Origin: Owenia fusiformis
Taxonomy: Eukaryota; Annelida; Polychaeta; Sabellida; Oweniidae
Direction of reading: 5' to 3'
NCBI GenBank assembly: GCA_903813345.2
Contig: CAIIXF020000008.1
Coordinates: forward strand, 7,016,366-7,080,365
DNA length: 64,000 bases
Below the pieces are notes generated by a model. It searched no databases. It was not told where the DNA came from and saw only the letters and a list, made by a program, of their open reading frames with translations. This document shows positions 62,648 through 64,000 of this stretch, in pieces. Positions within the stretch are counted from its first letter, which is position 1. Every line of letters begins with the position of its first letter. Made by a program: the position numbers and the translations under genes.

Positions 62648-62950
62648 CTGAAATACAGATGAGAGAGTATAAGTTTAAATATAGGTAATATAAGATTAAA
62701 GATAAAAGATAGTATAAGACACAGCATTAACATAACACTACCATACTTTATCTTTACATGGAAAATTGGAAATGACACAATATGTTAAATTAACATGCAT
62801 TCTATAATGACATGCATCGACAAATTCAATATTTAGTTATTGTATTTCATATGAGTACAAACATATGGGGAGTTGGTAATATATGGAATACGGAGCCCAC
62901 GAAAAAATATCAGTATGATTGTCTAAACAATAAGAAGTATGGAATATGAC

Positions 62951-63463
62951 GGTGTATCTCATACTTAAGTGGGTTTGGGGTAGATATCACCCGGGAATAT
63001 ATATCAAATCTGAGGAGCGGGCAGGATATATTGTATATGTCCCGCTCCAAGCCAAATGCGGGCAGATATAATATATCCATCCCGCTCCCGGGAATTTTTC
63101 AAAAGTTTAAAAAAGTTTAAAAATCAAAATTTTTTAACATTTTTAAATTTCAAAGTTTAAATTTTTCAAAGTTTAAATGTTACAATTTCATTGTATTGAA
63201 CAAAAAGAATATTACGAAAATGTTAAATATAAATTGTGCTTTTACTATAGGCCTATCTTGTCATTTGAAAAGGGTGGACAAGGTTTTATCTACCCTAAAC
63301 CCACTCAAGTATGAGATACACCAGTTATGTACGGTCGGTTTTGGATATAGGGTATATCCCTCGGGAAATATTTATATCTCCCCATGGTCCCTTCGGTCCC
63401 TCGGGGAGATATAAATATATCCCTCAGGATATACACTATATTCAAAACCTCCCAGTACATAAC
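62951..63463. repeat. Two-hairpin repeat unit, copy 2 (palindrome B then A)
   Basis: Palindrome B (62951-63322) and palindrome A (63324-63463) share ends, order and one-base junction with the copy at 17360-17746, but are reversed. A is more perfect here, with a core of CCTTCGGTCC and long arms. B's centre is expanded by low-complexity AT sequence. It lies in an intron of the unrecognised gene at the right edge. Confidence 0.85.
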
Positions 63464-63709
63464 CCTTATATACATATCGAATATGAAGTATTAATATCTA
63501 GAACCGGAGACCCCCTGTTCCTTCCTAGCATAAGGAGGTTATGCCAATCAACCTGTGTTTATTTATACTTTACAGAGAAAGCTCTGATTCTACCCATGCT
63601 GCCATCTTTATTTCGGCCCAAGACCTTCGTCTTAGTGACATTTGAATATTCCCTTTGGATTTTACCCTTCAGTAAAAATGCTGCCACGTGCGCTTGTTTT
63701 CTCACTTAC

Positions 63710-63886
63710 CAATCTACGTTGAGCAGCAACCACGTCAATATTAAGATTAACTGGTATATCTAGAAGAGTCTCTCTATTTTGCTGCGCAACGATCTCAGCT
63801 CTTGGAGTGATCACATTTCCTTGTTGTTTGAAGAAGAAAGTTGCTCTCTGCTTATTCGTCAACTGCAAAGCTCGAATGCTGATGAC
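63710..63886 (-). CDS. Penultimate exon of the same unrecognised gene
   Basis: 59 codons between AG at 63887-63888 and GTAAGTGAG at 63701-63709, phase 0 at both ends: VISIRALQLTNKQRATFFF, then a segment ending NLNIDVVAAQRRL. The rest of the gene lies past the right edge. The two-hairpin element copy 2 occupies the intron. Confidence 0.72.
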
Positions 63887-64000
63887 CTAAAATAATCACA
63901 TGCATCTAATATAAAATAAGAACAATATGTTAATCCATTTTTAAATTGTCAATGATATGATTATCAATGGTATGTTTATTTTCTATCAAAAGACAAAATC

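Noticed and set aside
1-64000. CRISPR arrays, bacterial operons or phage genes
   Set aside because: Introns, LTR/LINE/SINE elements and animal gene families show eukaryotic nuclear DNA; the tandem arrays have no unique spacers.

Overview
The window reads as animal nuclear DNA. Genes are intron-rich with GT-AG splicing, the intergenic and intronic DNA is AT-rich, and there are Ty3/Gypsy, LINE, SINE and Tc1/mariner-type elements plus many short palindromic transposons. A FMRFamide-receptor-like GPCR and a second orphan rhodopsin-class GPCR, both intronless over their coding regions, suggest an invertebrate, probably a lophotrochozoan (mollusc, brachiopod, annelid or similar). That lineage call is inference; no species can be named from the sequence alone.

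The backbone is one long minus-strand gene, ZRANB3 (annealing helicase/endonuclease of stalled replication forks). I traced 14 exons from the start codon at 36679 to 7298. All splice phases agree and give 1464 codons. It shows the SNF2 helicase core, a PIP box, an NZF zinc finger and a second zinc-finger-like motif split by an intron. The HNH nuclease exons of the family were not found, so they lie beyond position 1 or are lost. Two facts question this allele: an in-frame TAA in exon 5 (29286-29288), and a young 9.2-kb Gypsy element (36818-46051, same strand) inserted 138 bp before the start codon. A complete seven-exon cytosolic sulfotransferase gene (16268-19967, plus strand) is nested in a ZRANB3 intron. 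The FMRFamide-like GPCR (3763-5058, plus strand) lies beyond the last visible ZRANB3 exon.

Layout: 1-3.2 kb non-coding, with a large palindrome; 3.2-5.4 kb GPCR 1; 5.4-36.7 kb ZRANB3 with its nested sulfotransferase and introns full of repeats (a decayed FEN/PIN-like repeat gene at 21.8-23.9 kb, two satellite-like elements flanking exons 6-8, SINE, mariner and foldback elements at 32.5-36.3 kb); 36.8-46.05 kb Gypsy; 46.1-50.5 kb a nest of inverted-repeat elements around a dead LINE; 50.5-53.4 kb repeats; 53.7-54.45 kb an unrecognised membrane protein; 56.4-59.2 kb a foldback element split by a second LINE with a clean target-site duplication; 59.4-60.6 kb GPCR 2; 61.3-61.66 kb microsatellite; 61.9-63.9 kb the last two exons of an unrecognised gene leaving the right edge.

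The strongest unexplained signal is the density and hierarchy of inverted repeats: a repeated two-hairpin unit present in two inverted copies, foldback elements with 200-450 bp arms that host LINEs, and TIR elements with subterminal hairpins. A second signal is a pair of minisatellites, in two different genes, whose repeat unit contains the exon end and splice donor, so each array multiplies a splice site.
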